Shown: positions 8,207-17,552, counted from the stretch's first letter. The stretch is DNA of 64,000 nt from DATAPE01 sp034667525 (GCA_034667525.1 JAXDJO010000023.1:1-64000); one strand, 5' to 3'. Translations and numbers: made by a program. The notes: a model not told the origin generated them from the letters alone.

Positions 8207-8821
8207 TTGTACGCAGGTTCGATCCAATCCTTGATAGACGAATTATCCAGACTCCCCGGCATCGGGCCGAAGAGCGCTCAACGGGTGGCTTTTCACCTCC
8301 TGAAGATCCCCGGAGCCGATGCGAAGCGGCTGGCGGAGGCCATCGTTGAAGCGCGCGACAAGGTCCGGTTGTGCGCGGTCTGCTTCAACGTCTCCGACTC
8401 GGAACTATGTGAATACTGCCGGGACGCGAGGCGCGACGCGACCATGGTTTGCGTTGTCCAGGAGCCGCCCGACATCGTGGCGATCGAACGCACACGGGAG
8501 TACCGAGGGCGCTATCACGTTCTCCAGGGCGCGATATCACCTATCGAGGGGATCGGGCCCGAGGACCTTCGCGTCGGGGAACTTCTGGAACGTCTCAAGC
8601 AACCGGAACCGGGGTCCGAGCCGGTCCTCGAAGTGATAGTGGCGACGAATCCCAACATAGAGGGCGAAGCTACCGCGATGTACCTTGCGCGATTGATAGG
8701 TCCCCTCGGAGTGAAAGTGACGAGACTGGCCAGCGGTCTGCCCGTTGGAGGAGACCTCGAATACGCCGACGAAGTCACTCTGGGGAGGGCTCTCGAGGGA
8801 CGGCGCCTCATCTCGGGCTAA
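8207..8821 (+). CDS. recR: Recombination mediator RecR
   Basis: 204-residue RecR, which acts with RecF/RecO to load RecA at single-strand gaps. The helix-hairpin-helix with PGIGPKSAQRVAFHLL is at residues 17-32. The C4 zinc finger uses Cys56, Cys59, Cys68 and Cys71. A Toprim domain follows (VVQEPPDIVAIE), and the C-terminal Walker-B-like strand has LASGLPVGGDLEYAD. Length is normal for the family. The start codon is TTG 8207 with no strong ribosome-binding site. It lies 99 nt after ybaB in the conserved dnaX-ybaB-recR order. Confidence 0.96.
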   Translation: MYAGSIQSLIDELSRLPGIGPKSAQRVAFHLLKIPGADAKRLAEAIVEARDKVRLCAVCFNVSDSELCEYCRDARRDATMVCVVQEPPDIVAIERTREYRGRYHVLQGAISPIEGIGPEDLRVGELLERLKQPEPGSEPVLEVIVATNPNIEGEATAMYLARLIGPLGVKVTRLASGLPVGGDLEYADEVTLGRALEGRRLISG

Positions 8822-8838
8822 GGAGCGGCGCGAGGGGG

Positions 8839-8875
8839 ATGCTCCTTATGGGAAGAGCCATGCTTCAGGAGCATG
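8839..8875 (+). other. Two mutually exclusive hairpins between recR and the HD-GYP gene
   Basis: ATGCTCC (8839-8845) can pair with GGAGCAT (8868-8874). Alternatively CCATGCT can pair with AGCATGG across the 5-nt loop TCAGG at the 3' end of the element. No U-tract follows. Confidence 0.35.
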
Positions 8876-8975
8876 GATCGCCGGTTCCCGGAACACGCCT
8901 AGACTGAAGGGTCGCTCGACCGCAGGGGACTAAGCCCGGCCGCACCGTCACACTCGCGGCCCGGAGAGGACAGCT

Positions 8976-10991
8976 ATGGCAGATCAATACGAACATCTGG
9001 ATCTCAAGCGGTATCTGCCGCACGCGATCGTCACCACCCTGGCGGTGATCCTGATTCCAATCTTGCTCGTGTTGGGGCTGATCGCCCTGGCCGATCCGAA
9101 CCCACCCATAGTCGTGTCGACGGTGGTAGCGATCGTGTTCGGCATGCTCACGGTTGCCGCCGGCTCGGCTTGGTGGTTGCGCAGGCCGGAGGCTTCCGAG
9201 CTCTCCTTCGGAGACCTCATGATCTGGGGCTGGTGGCGCCGGAAGCGGGCCGAGGATCAACTCGCCAAGGGGACGCACCTCTTGGGGTTGGACCGGTCCG
9301 GTCGACCCGAAATGCCACAGGTTGTTTCGCGCGAACAGCAATTGCACATACTGCGGGAGTTGACAGCTGCCCTGGAATCCAAGGACCCGTATACGCACGG
9401 ACATTCGCGCAGGGTTGAACGGCATGTGCACCGCACTGCGACGGCGATGGGTCTCGCGCCGGCCGACATAGAGGACCTTCGCAAAGCCGCCGCGCTTCAT
9501 GACGTTGGAAAAATCAGGGTCCCCGATCGCATCCTGCGCAAGCCGGAGGCGCTAACCGAAGAAGAGCGGATAGTGCTTGAAGACCATGTGGTGGTCGGGG
9601 CATGGATGGTTTCCAGCGCCGGCAACGCAGATGTCGTCTCTGCGGTCCGGCATCATCACGAGCAGTGGGATGGATCTGGCTACCCCGACGGCCTCGCCGC
9701 CGCCGAGATCCCACTCTTCTCGAGGATCATCGCAGTGGCAGACACTTTCGATGCGATCACGTCGACTCGGCCATACCGGGCCGGAGCGGAACGCGACAGG
9801 GCGCTAGAAGTGTTGCGTTCGGAAGCGGGCAGACAGTTCGACCCCGTCGTCGTCGAAGCCTTCATCAGCACACTTCCCGCCCCCGTGTCGGCGTCCGTCG
9901 GGATGCTCGCATTCCTAGCCGGACCGCGCGCTCTTATCTCGCGGCTGGCAGTCATCCTCAAGCGGGTCGGCGCCGGCGCCCTGGCGCCGGCGGCTGGTGC
10001 TACGGGGGCCATGATCCTGGTAGGTGCCTCGACGATTACGCCGGGCGCGGTCGCAAACGGTCGCCTGCAGCATCGGGTTCATATCGCTGCAGATGCGGTT
10101 AGCCCCGCCGGCACCGGCGCGAGCGCAGCAACTCCGCCTTCGCTAAAGGCAAAGGCGGCGCGCCGCCGATCCCGCGATGGTCGATCGGCCAGGCCCAACG
10201 CCGCAACGGGGCTGAAGGGGTCTCCCCTGGCTGAAGGGATCAGTCCCACCGGTACCCCCTCGTATCCGAGGTCTGTTCCCACTCCGCTCCCGACCTCGCC
10301 CGGCCTCCCCGTCCAGCTGGATGGCCTCACCCTCGCGCCCACCTCGATCTCCGCAACCGTGGGAAGCGAACAGTCCTTGACCGCGTCGGCGACCTATGGC
10401 GGTCAGCCGGTAGGGGGCGCGACGGTGCTGTTCTCGGTCTCTGGCTCGACCAACAGCTCCGGTAGCTGCTCCACCGACGTGTCAGGCGAGTGCTCGTTCG
10501 CGTATGCCGGCCCGGCTCTGCCCGGCACCGATACCGTCACCGCGTGCGGAGACGCCAACGCGAATGGCACGGTCGATGAGGGGGAACCTTGCGCTACTTC
10601 CACCGTTGCGTGGATCTCGCCCACCACAATTACAGTTCAGGCAACCGGCAGCGGGGTCGTAGCAAATGCTGCCGGTGCCGCGGCGATCACGTTCGACTTC
10701 AGTGTGAAGTCTGGTGACAGTGGGTCCAAGGGCAGTTGTGCCATCGTCGATGCGACGACTGTTGCAAACGTCAATATCGAATGTCTTGACGTCTTGAACA
10801 CCCAGCAAAGCGGAAATCACGTGACCTTCTCTGGCGACGTCATGATCGATGGAGCGCCGGCAACTTATCGGATCGACGTGGACGACAATGGAACCCCGGG
10901 GGCAGGACAAGACAGGTTCCAGATCCAAACGTCGACCGGTTACTCGGCGGGCGGGTTGTTGGTCTCGGGGAATATCCAGATACATCCGTAG
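8976..10991 (+). CDS. Membrane HD-GYP phosphodiesterase with external Ig-like tail
   Basis: 671 residues. Two membrane helices (about 17-39 and 44-68) precede a cytoplasmic HD-GYP domain (about 120-300), with the HD pair His175-Asp176 in ALHDVGK, the HHHE box near 226-229 and DGSGYPDGL at 232-240. HD-GYP domains typically hydrolyse cyclic di-GMP. A further hydrophobic segment (about 331-353) is followed by a basic, proline-rich linker and, from about 445, an Ig-like (Big) beta-sandwich plus a second beta-rich domain, both with Cys pairs suited to disulfides. The tail is therefore probably outside the cell. RBS GGAGAGG precedes ATG 8976. A diguanylate cyclase lies 5 kb downstream. The fold calls are good; the ligand and the topology of the tail are inferred. 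Confidence 0.85.
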   Translation: MADQYEHLDLKRYLPHAIVTTLAVILIPILLVLGLIALADPNPPIVVSTVVAIVFGMLTVAAGSAWWLRRPEASELSFGDLMIWGWWRRKRAEDQLAKGTHLLGLDRSGRPEMPQVVSREQQLHILRELTAALESKDPYTHGHSRRVERHVHRTATAMGLAPADIEDLRKAAALHDVGKIRVPDRILRKPEALTEEERIVLEDHVVVGAWMVSSAGNADVVSAVRHHHEQWDGSGYPDGLAAAEIPLFSRIIAVADTFDAITSTRPYRAGAERDRALEVLRSEAGRQFDPVVVEAFISTLPAPVSASVGMLAFLAGPRALISRLAVILKRVGAGALAPAAGATGAMILVGASTITPGAVANGRLQHRVHIAADAVSPAGTGASAATPPSLKAKAARRRSRDGRSARPNAATGLKGSPLAEGISPTGTPSYPRSVPTPLPTSPGLPVQLDGLTLAPTSISATVGSEQSLTASATYGGQPVGGATVLFSVSGSTNSSGSCSTDVSGECSFAYAGPALPGTDTVTACGDANANGTVDEGEPCATSTVAWISPTTITVQATGSGVVANAAGAAAITFDFSVKSGDSGSKGSCAIVDATTVANVNIECLDVLNTQQSGNHVTFSGDVMIDGAPATYRIDVDDNGTPGAGQDRFQIQTSTGYSAGGLLVSGNIQIHP

Positions 10992-11111
10992 AGGTTCGCA
11001 GAGAGTCTCACTCCGGCACCTCCACGCGAGTGAGGACTCGAGCTTCACAATGAATCCGCTGGACCGGTCTAGGTTCGGGTCGGTCTGTGCCGTGAGGAGT
11101 TTACTTAGGTC

Positions 11112-12419
11112 ATGGGCGTGATCGTTCAGAAGTACGGGGGCTCGTCGGTTGCCGATGCCGCGCGGATAAAGGGTGTAGCGGCACGCGTGGTCCGCGCTGC
11201 AGCCGTCGGTCGAAAGGTGTGCGTGGTCGTGTCTGCAATGGGTGACTCGACCGACGGTCTTCTGGACCTTGCCGCGCAGATATCACCCGTTCCTCAGGCT
11301 CGTGAATTGGACATGCTCCTATCGGCTGGAGAACGGATCTCGATGGCGCTGCTCTCGATGGCGATCATGGACATGGGTCGAGACTCGATCTCGTTTACCG
11401 GTTCTCAAGCTGGCATAGTTACGGATACCAGCCACGGACGAGCCCGCATCGTCGACGTCCGGGCGCGTCGTGTTCTGGAGGCTCTGGATCAGGGCAAGAT
11501 CGCCATAGTGGCGGGCTTTCAAGGCGTGTCTACCGAATTCGATGTCACAACGCTTGGTCGCGGGGGTTCGGATACCACAGCGGTTGCACTTGCTGCCGCT
11601 CTTGGTGCGGATGCCTGCGAGATCTATACGGATGTCGAGGGCGTGTACTCGGCCGACCCACGCATCGTCCCCGATGCGCGCAAGCTGCATATGGTCTCGT
11701 ACGAAGAGATGCTTGAGATGTCTGCCGCCGGCTCGAAAGTGTTGATGTTGCGAGCGGTCGAATACGCTCGAAACCATGGAGTTCTGATCCATGTGCGTTC
11801 CTCCTTCTCAGAGAACGACGGCACCTGGATCAGAGAGGAGGATGAGCGGATGGAGCAAGCCATCATCTCGGGCATCGCTCATGACGCATCGGAGGCGAAA
11901 GTAAGCGTGCTGGGTGTCCCCGACCGCCCGGGCATCGCCGCACATCTGCTTCGTCCCCTGGCCAACGAAGGCGTGAACATCGACATGATCGTTCAGAATG
12001 CGTCGGCCGACGGCCGCACCGATATCTTCTTTACCTTGCCTAAAGAGGATCTGGCGCGTGCCGAGTCTCTTCTCCGAGTCGTGACGAAGGAAGTCCAGGC
12101 AAATGGTTTCGAAACCGAGACCGATATCGCGAAGGTATCTCTGATCGGGGCCGGGATGAAATCGCACCCGGGCGTCGCCGTGGACATGTTCGAAGCGCTT
12201 GCAGAAGAAAACATCAACATCGAGATCATCTCGACATCATCGATCCGTATCTCTTGCGTTATCCGTGCCTCGGACGCGGAGAGGGCGGTACGTGCTATCC
12301 ACGCGCGCTTCCGATTGGCCAACGAGACGGTACGGCGCGAGACGCATCCGTTGACGGCAACGGACCAGCTCCGGACCATAAGAGGCACCGGTTCGGTCGC
12401 ATCGGATGGCGCCCCGTGA
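11112..12419 (+). CDS. lysC: Aspartate kinase
   Basis: 435-residue aspartokinase, the first enzyme of the Lys/Met/Thr pathway. The amino-acid kinase domain begins with VIVQKYGGSSVADAARIKG and carries the GRGGSDTTAVALAAAL loop. Two C-terminal ACT domains (from about 270) probably give feedback control by lysine and/or threonine. The stop overlaps the GTG start of asd by 4 nt. In some actinobacteria the ACT part is also made from an internal start; this was not tested here. GAGGAG about 13 nt before ATG 11112 is the nearest ribosome-binding site. Confidence 0.96.
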   Translation: MGVIVQKYGGSSVADAARIKGVAARVVRAAAVGRKVCVVVSAMGDSTDGLLDLAAQISPVPQARELDMLLSAGERISMALLSMAIMDMGRDSISFTGSQAGIVTDTSHGRARIVDVRARRVLEALDQGKIAIVAGFQGVSTEFDVTTLGRGGSDTTAVALAAALGADACEIYTDVEGVYSADPRIVPDARKLHMVSYEEMLEMSAAGSKVLMLRAVEYARNHGVLIHVRSSFSENDGTWIREEDERMEQAIISGIAHDASEAKVSVLGVPDRPGIAAHLLRPLANEGVNIDMIVQNASADGRTDIFFTLPKEDLARAESLLRVVTKEVQANGFETETDIAKVSLIGAGMKSHPGVAVDMFEALAEENINIEIISTSSIRISCVIRASDAERAVRAIHARFRLANETVRRETHPLTATDQLRTIRGTGSVASDGAP

Positions 12420-13444
12420 AGGTCGTCGTCGTCGGGGCAACCGGAGCGGTGGGGCACGTGATGTTGGAGATTCTCGAGCAACGGGAGTTCCCACTCGATG
12501 AGCTCGTTCCCGTGGCTTCGCCCCGCTCCGCCGGTCGCCGGCTCCCTTTTCGCGGTGAGGACCTAGAGGTCGTTGCTCTTGATGCAGCCGCTTTCCGCGG
12601 CGCGGACGTCGTCCTGTTCGATGTTCCCGACGAGCTCTCTCTCGAGTGGGCGCCGGTAGCCGCTGCCGCCGGCGCGATAGCGATCGATAACTCAGCGGCT
12701 TTTCGCATGGATCCTGCTGTCCCTCTTGTTGTGCCCGAAGTGAACGCGGCAGCCGCCGAAGAGCGTCCCAAGGGAATCATCGCCAACCCCAATTGCACGA
12801 CATTGGCGATGATTGTTGCAGTGAGTGCCTTGCATGCCCGGGCTGGTCTCAAACGCTTGATCCTGGCCTCCTATCAAGCTGTTTCGGGCGCCGGGCGCGC
12901 GGGAGTGGACGAGCTGTGGGATCAACTGGAACGTGTTGTAAAGGAGCCGGAGGAGTTCGCCGCCGGGCTGTCCCGAAACCTCCTCGGGAACGGGCCCGCC
13001 TTCTCACATCCCGTGGCGCTGAATGTCCTGCCTCAATGTGGTTCGGTGAGAGAGGACGGCTATACCTCTGAAGAGCTGAAGCTTCGATATGAGACCACCA
13101 AGATCCTGGGTCTCGCGGAGCTTCGCGTAACCGCCACCTGTGTCAGGGTTCCCGTAGTGACGGGTCATGGCGTGGCCGTGCATGCCGAGTTCGAGCGCCC
13201 ACTGTCGCCTGATGAGGCCCGTACCATCTTGCGTGAGACGAGTGGGGTCGAAGTGGTGGACGACCCGGGGAAGGATCTGTTCCCGACACCTCTGGAGGCT
13301 GCCGGCCGGGACGGCAGCTATGTGGGGAGGATCAGGCAGGATCAGTTCGATCCTCACGCGCTCGAGATGTTCTGTGTCGCGGACAATCTGCGCAAGGGCG
13401 CGGCTCTCAACACCGTGCAGATAGCCGAGTTGCTTGTCGTCTAG
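12416..13444 (+). CDS. asd: Aspartate-semialdehyde dehydrogenase
   Basis: 342 residues from the GTG at 12416, which overlaps the lysC stop (GTGA); the frame is open further upstream, but this start gives the Rossmann N-terminus VKVVVVGATGAVG. The catalytic cysteine is Cys127 in NPNCTTLA, and the acid-base His lies in VVTGHGVAVHAEF. The enzyme reduces aspartyl phosphate to the semialdehyde using NADPH. It is translationally coupled to lysC, so the two first steps of the aspartate pathway are made together. Confidence 0.96.
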   Translation: MKVVVVGATGAVGHVMLEILEQREFPLDELVPVASPRSAGRRLPFRGEDLEVVALDAAAFRGADVVLFDVPDELSLEWAPVAAAAGAIAIDNSAAFRMDPAVPLVVPEVNAAAAEERPKGIIANPNCTTLAMIVAVSALHARAGLKRLILASYQAVSGAGRAGVDELWDQLERVVKEPEEFAAGLSRNLLGNGPAFSHPVALNVLPQCGSVREDGYTSEELKLRYETTKILGLAELRVTATCVRVPVVTGHGVAVHAEFERPLSPDEARTILRETSGVEVVDDPGKDLFPTPLEAAGRDGSYVGRIRQDQFDPHALEMFCVADNLRKGAALNTVQIAELLVV

Positions 13445-13487
13445 AAAACCAGACAGGTCTCACTCCGAGTCTCCCCCTCCGAGCGAC

Positions 13488-14180
13488 ATGAAGCGTCTTA
13501 TCACCGGTCTGGCCACTTGCACTTTGTTGCTTGGTGTCCTCACAGAGCAGGTAATCGCTCGCGGGCCTCTCACAGACCTCGATCATCCCGTGGAACGGTT
13601 CGCCGTAACCCATCGTTCGATCGCCATGACAGATGTGATGAGACTGTTGTCGGATGTCGGCAGCACTTCATTCCTTTTTCCCATCGTGTTGATAGCCGTC
13701 GTTTACTTCGTCTTTCGCGATCGTGCGTGGAAGCCACCAGCCGTGCTGGCCGCTGCCTTTATCAGCGACATCCTCCTGCAGGATGTCGTTAAGGCGGTTG
13801 TGGGCCGCCATCGCCCACCCCTTTCCCAGATGATCGGACGCTACCCAGGCGCATCTTTCCCCTCTGGTCACACCACGCAGTCCCTGGTTGTGTACGGCAT
13901 GATCGCGCTGCTCCTGGTACGGACCCACCCAGGATGGCCGCGCGCTGCGGTGTTGCTCCCTGCGACGTTCCTCGTACTCTTGATCGGGATCTCACGCGTC
14001 TATCTCGGTGCGCACTGGCCGACCGATGTTGCAGGAGGATTGCTCCTGGGTAGCTTCTGGCTACTGGTCTTGCATGCGTTGTTCCCATTCCTATTGCCCA
14101 ACCGGATGCCCACGACGATGCTGGGCTCGAGCGAAGCTCCGAAGACGAACGAAGCTGCCTCGTTTCGCGACTCTACGTAG
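13488..14180 (+). CDS. PAP2-superfamily membrane phosphatase
   Basis: About 230 residues from ATG 13488 with 5-6 membrane helices. The three phosphatase motifs are KAVVGRHRP, PSGHT and SRVYLGAHWPTDVAGG, which together form the PAP2 active site with the catalytic histidine in the third. Family members dephosphorylate lipid pyrophosphates such as undecaprenyl-PP or phosphatidate; which one applies cannot be read from the sequence. The frame is open back to 13434, overlapping asd, but the earlier part is polar and the later ATG starts right before the first membrane helix. Confidence 0.9.
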   Translation: MKRLITGLATCTLLLGVLTEQVIARGPLTDLDHPVERFAVTHRSIAMTDVMRLLSDVGSTSFLFPIVLIAVVYFVFRDRAWKPPAVLAAAFISDILLQDVVKAVVGRHRPPLSQMIGRYPGASFPSGHTTQSLVVYGMIALLLVRTHPGWPRAAVLLPATFLVLLIGISRVYLGAHWPTDVAGGLLLGSFWLLVLHALFPFLLPNRMPTTMLGSSEAPKTNEAASFRDST

Positions 14181-14410
14181 TTACGTAACTCCGATGCGTG
14201 CTAGTGGTTGCTTTGCTGCCGGAGTTGGCTGATGATGCCCATGACCTAGTGCATGTGCGCTACAGGAAGCGTATGGTTAGCCTCTTGGTTGAGTAGTCAG
14301 CCATCTAGGGAGAGCGTCCTTGGATTGCGGACTGGGCGCCACCCTTTCCGCTTCTTTTGGGATGCAGGTCCCTACGTGGACGTGCAGCAGGGGAACGAGG
14401 AGTCGGAGAC

Positions 14411-14602
14411 ATGGCGCTTCTGCTGATTGCGGTGATGATTGCTGCGCTTGTATCGGCTGTAGTCAGGTCGAAAGGTCGCAGCTTCTTCAAGTACGCAGAG
14501 CTGTCGCGCACATTGGAATCCCAAGATGAACCTCGCCTGCGAAGTCGACGCCGAGCCCAAGATGAACCCCGCCTGCGAAGTCGACGCCGAGCGATGCGAT
14601 AG
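14411..14602 (+). CDS. Small single-pass membrane protein with duplicated basic tail
   Basis: 63-residue candidate with one N-terminal membrane helix (MALLLIAVMIAALVSAVV) and a strongly basic tail in which a 12-residue unit beginning QDEPRL occurs twice in tandem. AGGAG lies about 14 nt upstream of the ATG and a weaker GGAG about 5 nt upstream. No family is recognised. It stands alone in an otherwise gene-poor stretch between the PAP2 gene and fabI. A cytoplasmic tail by the positive-inside rule is likely. Confidence 0.45.
   Translation: MALLLIAVMIAALVSAVVRSKGRSFFKYAELSRTLESQDEPRLRSRRRAQDEPRLRSRRRAMR
14522..14593 (+). repeat. 36-bp tandem duplication
   Basis: Two adjacent 36-bp copies differ at two or three positions. 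They encode the duplicated 12-residue unit of the small membrane protein. Confidence 0.85.
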
Positions 14603-14950
14603 AGCTGCTCGTCTGGCTCGTTGATCGTCCGTACGACCCTTCTCCCTTCGGCCGCTGTTCTCTGTCCACAACGGACCCTGGTCCGCCGCAGCAGCTATCC
14701 CCGCTCCTTAGGACCAGCCAGGCAGATCTCGACGTCGTTCCCCACCTTGTGTATGGGGTGTGCACTGCGATGGCCTGCGAGACATTTACCTCCTGAGCCG
14801 GAGTCCTACCGACTCTGTAGGTGCACGAGGGTCCACGCCGGCCGGACCTCTCGGCTTCGATCTCGCTCGCATTGTGATGCTGCTGTCGTGCCGGCAACCG
14901 CTTCGAAGCTCATGGCACTGATGACACGTGACTCCGGAGGCGAACGAGCC
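14603..14950. other. Gene-poor stretch upstream of fabI
   Basis: Short frames cross this stretch on both strands, but none has a family signature, a start signal or plausible composition. I see no RNA gene here. The only recognisable signal is the fabI -10 at its right end. Confidence 0.5.
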
Positions 14951-14956
14951 TAGACT
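14951..14956 (+). promoter_or_regulatory. -10 element of fabI
   Basis: TAGACT, 7 nt before the GTG at 14964. It supports that start and a leaderless transcript. Confidence 0.5.
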
Positions 14957-14963
14957 CCCGGAC

Positions 14964-15797
14964 GTGTTCATGGAGGGGCGTCGACTGCTTGTCACCGGGG
15001 TACTTACGCGCGAGAGCATCGCCTTTGAAGTGGCGCGAACGGTGCAAGAGCAGGGGGCCGAAATCGTCTTGACTGGCTTCGGGCGGGCGCGATCCCTCAC
15101 CGATCGCGTGGCGAAGAAGCTTCCGCAAACGCCCGACGTGCTGGAGATGGACATCAACCAACCTGACCAGATCGAGGATGTTGCGAAGGAGATCGAACGA
15201 CGATGGGGGTCGCTGGATGGTGTTCTCCACGCCATCGCCTTCGCTCCCCCCGATGCCCTTGGAGGCAATTTCCTCGCGACGCCGTGGGAGAGCGCGCAGG
15301 TGGCGTTCCAAACCAGCGCCTATTCGCTCAAGGCGCTCGCCGAGCGACTGCTGCCGGTGATGAGCGAGGACGGGGCCTCTATCGTCAGCCTTGACTTCGA
15401 TGCCTCCGTTGCGTGGCCCGTCTACGACTGGATGGGCGTTTCCAAGGCGGCGCTGGAAGCAGTGACTCGCTATCTGGCACGCGACCTCGGCCGCCGTCAC
15501 ATCCGGGTGAATTGCGTGTCCGCGGGCCCCATCCGCACGATGGCGGCTAAGGGCATCCCGGGCTTCAAACGCCTCGAGGAGGGCTGGGCCAAGCGGGCCC
15601 CTCTAGGGTGGGACACCACCGATCCGGCCCCCGTGGCGAAGGCGGTGGCATTCCTTCTCTCGGAGTGGTCCGTCGGCATCACCGGAGAGATCGTGCATGT
15701 CGACGGCGGTTACCACGCGATGGGAGCCGACCTTGATCCCGCGACCGGCGATGGAGAGGATTCTCCGTCTCCCGAGCAACATCCTCAGGGGGAGTAA
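14964..15797 (+). CDS. fabI: Enoyl-ACP reductase (InhA-type FabI)
   Basis: 278 residues. NADH-dependent last reductive step of the fatty-acid elongation cycle. The short-chain dehydrogenase fold starts with RRLLVTGVLTRESIAFEVAR. The catalytic Tyr and Lys lie in YDWMGVSKAALE, spaced as in mycobacterial InhA, and the segment LEEGWAKRAPLGW also matches InhA closely. GTG 14964 is preferred because TAGACT lies 7 nt upstream and it gives a family-length N-terminus; an in-frame GTG at 14928 adds 12 residues with no ribosome-binding site. An acidic, proline-rich C-terminal tail of about 20 residues is extra. Confidence 0.94.
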   Translation: MFMEGRRLLVTGVLTRESIAFEVARTVQEQGAEIVLTGFGRARSLTDRVAKKLPQTPDVLEMDINQPDQIEDVAKEIERRWGSLDGVLHAIAFAPPDALGGNFLATPWESAQVAFQTSAYSLKALAERLLPVMSEDGASIVSLDFDASVAWPVYDWMGVSKAALEAVTRYLARDLGRRHIRVNCVSAGPIRTMAAKGIPGFKRLEEGWAKRAPLGWDTTDPAPVAKAVAFLLSEWSVGITGEIVHVDGGYHAMGADLDPATGDGEDSPSPEQHPQGE

Positions 15798-15855
15798 AGC
15801 CACCGTCCGGTTGGCGCCAGTCCCCGCATCGATCGACCCGTTCCAGGAAGAGCTC

Positions 15856-17331
15856 TTAGGGAACCAGGAGGGCATTCTCTTCTGCGGCACTCGCTGGACG
15901 CTGGAAAACATGACAGCGGTGCTTGCCATCCCTTTTTGCCATGTACATGGCGACGTCGGCTTCCCTGAGTAGGTCGCCCAAAGTGCTGGGGCCGGAGGCG
16001 ATCGCAATGCCGATGCTGGTGCCCAAGGCAATCTCGCGCTCTCCGAGAAAGAACGGTGTCTGCACCGCTGCTAGAACTCTTTCGCCGACAGCGAGAGCTT
16101 CCTCCATCCTCCAGATCCCATCGAGCAGAATCGCGAACTCATCTCCGCCCAACCGTGCCGCGGTGTCTTGAGGTCTCAGCGTGTCGCGCAGCCGTTTCCC
16201 GACAGCAACCAGCAACGCGTCTCCTTGTTCATGCCCGAAGCCGTCGTTTACCTCTTTGAAGTTGTCGAGATCTATGAATAGAAGAGAACACTGCTCGTTC
16301 TTCCTTCGGCTCAACACCCATTCCACTCGATCCGCGAAGAGCGCCCGGTTTGGCAGGCCCGTCAGCGGGTCATGGAAGGCTTGGTGCAAGAGCTGGTTCT
16401 CGAGGATCTTGCGTTCCGAGACATCCCGCAGCGTGATGACGATTCCGTCCAGCGAAGAGTTGTGCATCGCATTCTCCACGTTCGCCTCGGTGTAAAGGGA
16501 GCTTCCATCACTGCGATCCAGCCGCACCTCGAATGAGCTGGGATGTGGCTCTCTTGAAGTGACCTCGCGGACGGCTCCTTGCACGGTGGTCCAGTCGTCG
16601 GGGTGCACCATGGGGAGAAGAGACCTGCCGATCATCTCCGCGGGGCTCGCACCGAGCAAACGCTCGATCGCGCCTCCTGCGTATTTAATGTTGAGCTCCG
16701 GATCGACCACCAGCACTATTCCGCCAGAGTGCTCCATAACACCCCGCAGGCGGGCTGACGTGTGCTCTATGAGGCGGTAGGAGAGGACAACCACTATGGA
16801 TGTTCCAGTCGTCAGGCCCCAGGTCGCCAACCGTTCACTGGCGGGAAGGACCGAGAGCGCCAATCCTTGAACGCAAGCTGCCCATAGCAACTGACTTAGG
16901 GCAGCGCGAAACCGGTAGAACACGGCGCCGAACTGCGCGACCCAAACGAGGAGCATCCCGTAGACGATCGAGAGAAAAGTTCCGTGGGCCATGACGATGA
17001 TCGCAGCGACCAGCACGGAGCCGAGAGCAGTGAAAGCATGCGAAAGGCCGACGGTGTAATGACGCCGCAAAGCGAGGATCATTGCCGAGGATGCGGCTGC
17101 CAGGCCCGCCAAAGCGTAGATACCGGCGCGGTTGACGTTTGCGTCCGGCGACAACCTGAGCGAAAGGGCTACGAGAAGAGCGCCTGCGGAGTACATGAGC
17201 GCTGCTGCCCTGCTGCGCGCCCGCCACCCTCCAGTGGTCCAGCTCGTCAGCTCCGGTTCGGTCAGATCACGGGCCCGCGGAGGCGGAGAGTCCTTCGCTG
17301 CGAACGCAGGAGGCTTCCGATCTCGTGCCAT
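15856..17331 (-). CDS. Membrane PAS-GGDEF diguanylate cyclase
   Basis: 491 residues. Six or so membrane helices (about 40-200) are followed by a PAS domain (about 205-320, with YAGGAIERLLGASPAEMIGRS) and a GGDEF domain (about 330-475). The active-site GGDEF is intact, and the inhibitory-site RxxD (RPQD) lies five residues before it, so product feedback is likely. The enzyme makes cyclic di-GMP from two GTP. It carries no EAL domain. It is convergent with fabI. Together with the HD-GYP protein at 8976 it suggests active c-di-GMP signalling. AGAGAGGG precedes ATG 17331. Confidence 0.93.
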   Translation of the reverse strand: MARDRKPPAFAAKDSPPPRARDLTEPELTSWTTGGWRARSRAAALMYSAGALLVALSLRLSPDANVNRAGIYALAGLAAASSAMILALRRHYTVGLSHAFTALGSVLVAAIIVMAHGTFLSIVYGMLLVWVAQFGAVFYRFRAALSQLLWAACVQGLALSVLPASERLATWGLTTGTSIVVVLSYRLIEHTSARLRGVMEHSGGIVLVVDPELNIKYAGGAIERLLGASPAEMIGRSLLPMVHPDDWTTVQGAVREVTSREPHPSSFEVRLDRSDGSSLYTEANVENAMHNSSLDGIVITLRDVSERKILENQLLHQAFHDPLTGLPNRALFADRVEWVLSRRKNEQCSLLFIDLDNFKEVNDGFGHEQGDALLVAVGKRLRDTLRPQDTAARLGGDEFAILLDGIWRMEEALAVGERVLAAVQTPFFLGEREIALGTSIGIAIASGPSTLGDLLREADVAMYMAKRDGKHRCHVFQRPASAAEENALLVP

Positions 17332-17552
17332 CTGTCCTGCCCTCTCTGGAGGTCGTCCGGCTGCCGGCGAACCGTTGGTGGCGCCACATGGTGTCGGCGG
17401 CCGATGGAAATTTCCACGACGGCTGCTTCTGAACCATCAGGAGCACCAGCCGCGAGCCAGGTCGGGGCCGTTACACCTCTTATCCATGTCTATCGGAGCT
17501 AACGGTGAGTCTCTTTAAGTGGTGAAGCGATCGACTGGCGGTGGCTTCGCAG

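Noticed and set aside
14487..14953. Frames of about 110-136 codons on both strands upstream of fabI
   Set aside because: Composition and lack of motifs or start signals indicate chance frames in GC-rich DNA.
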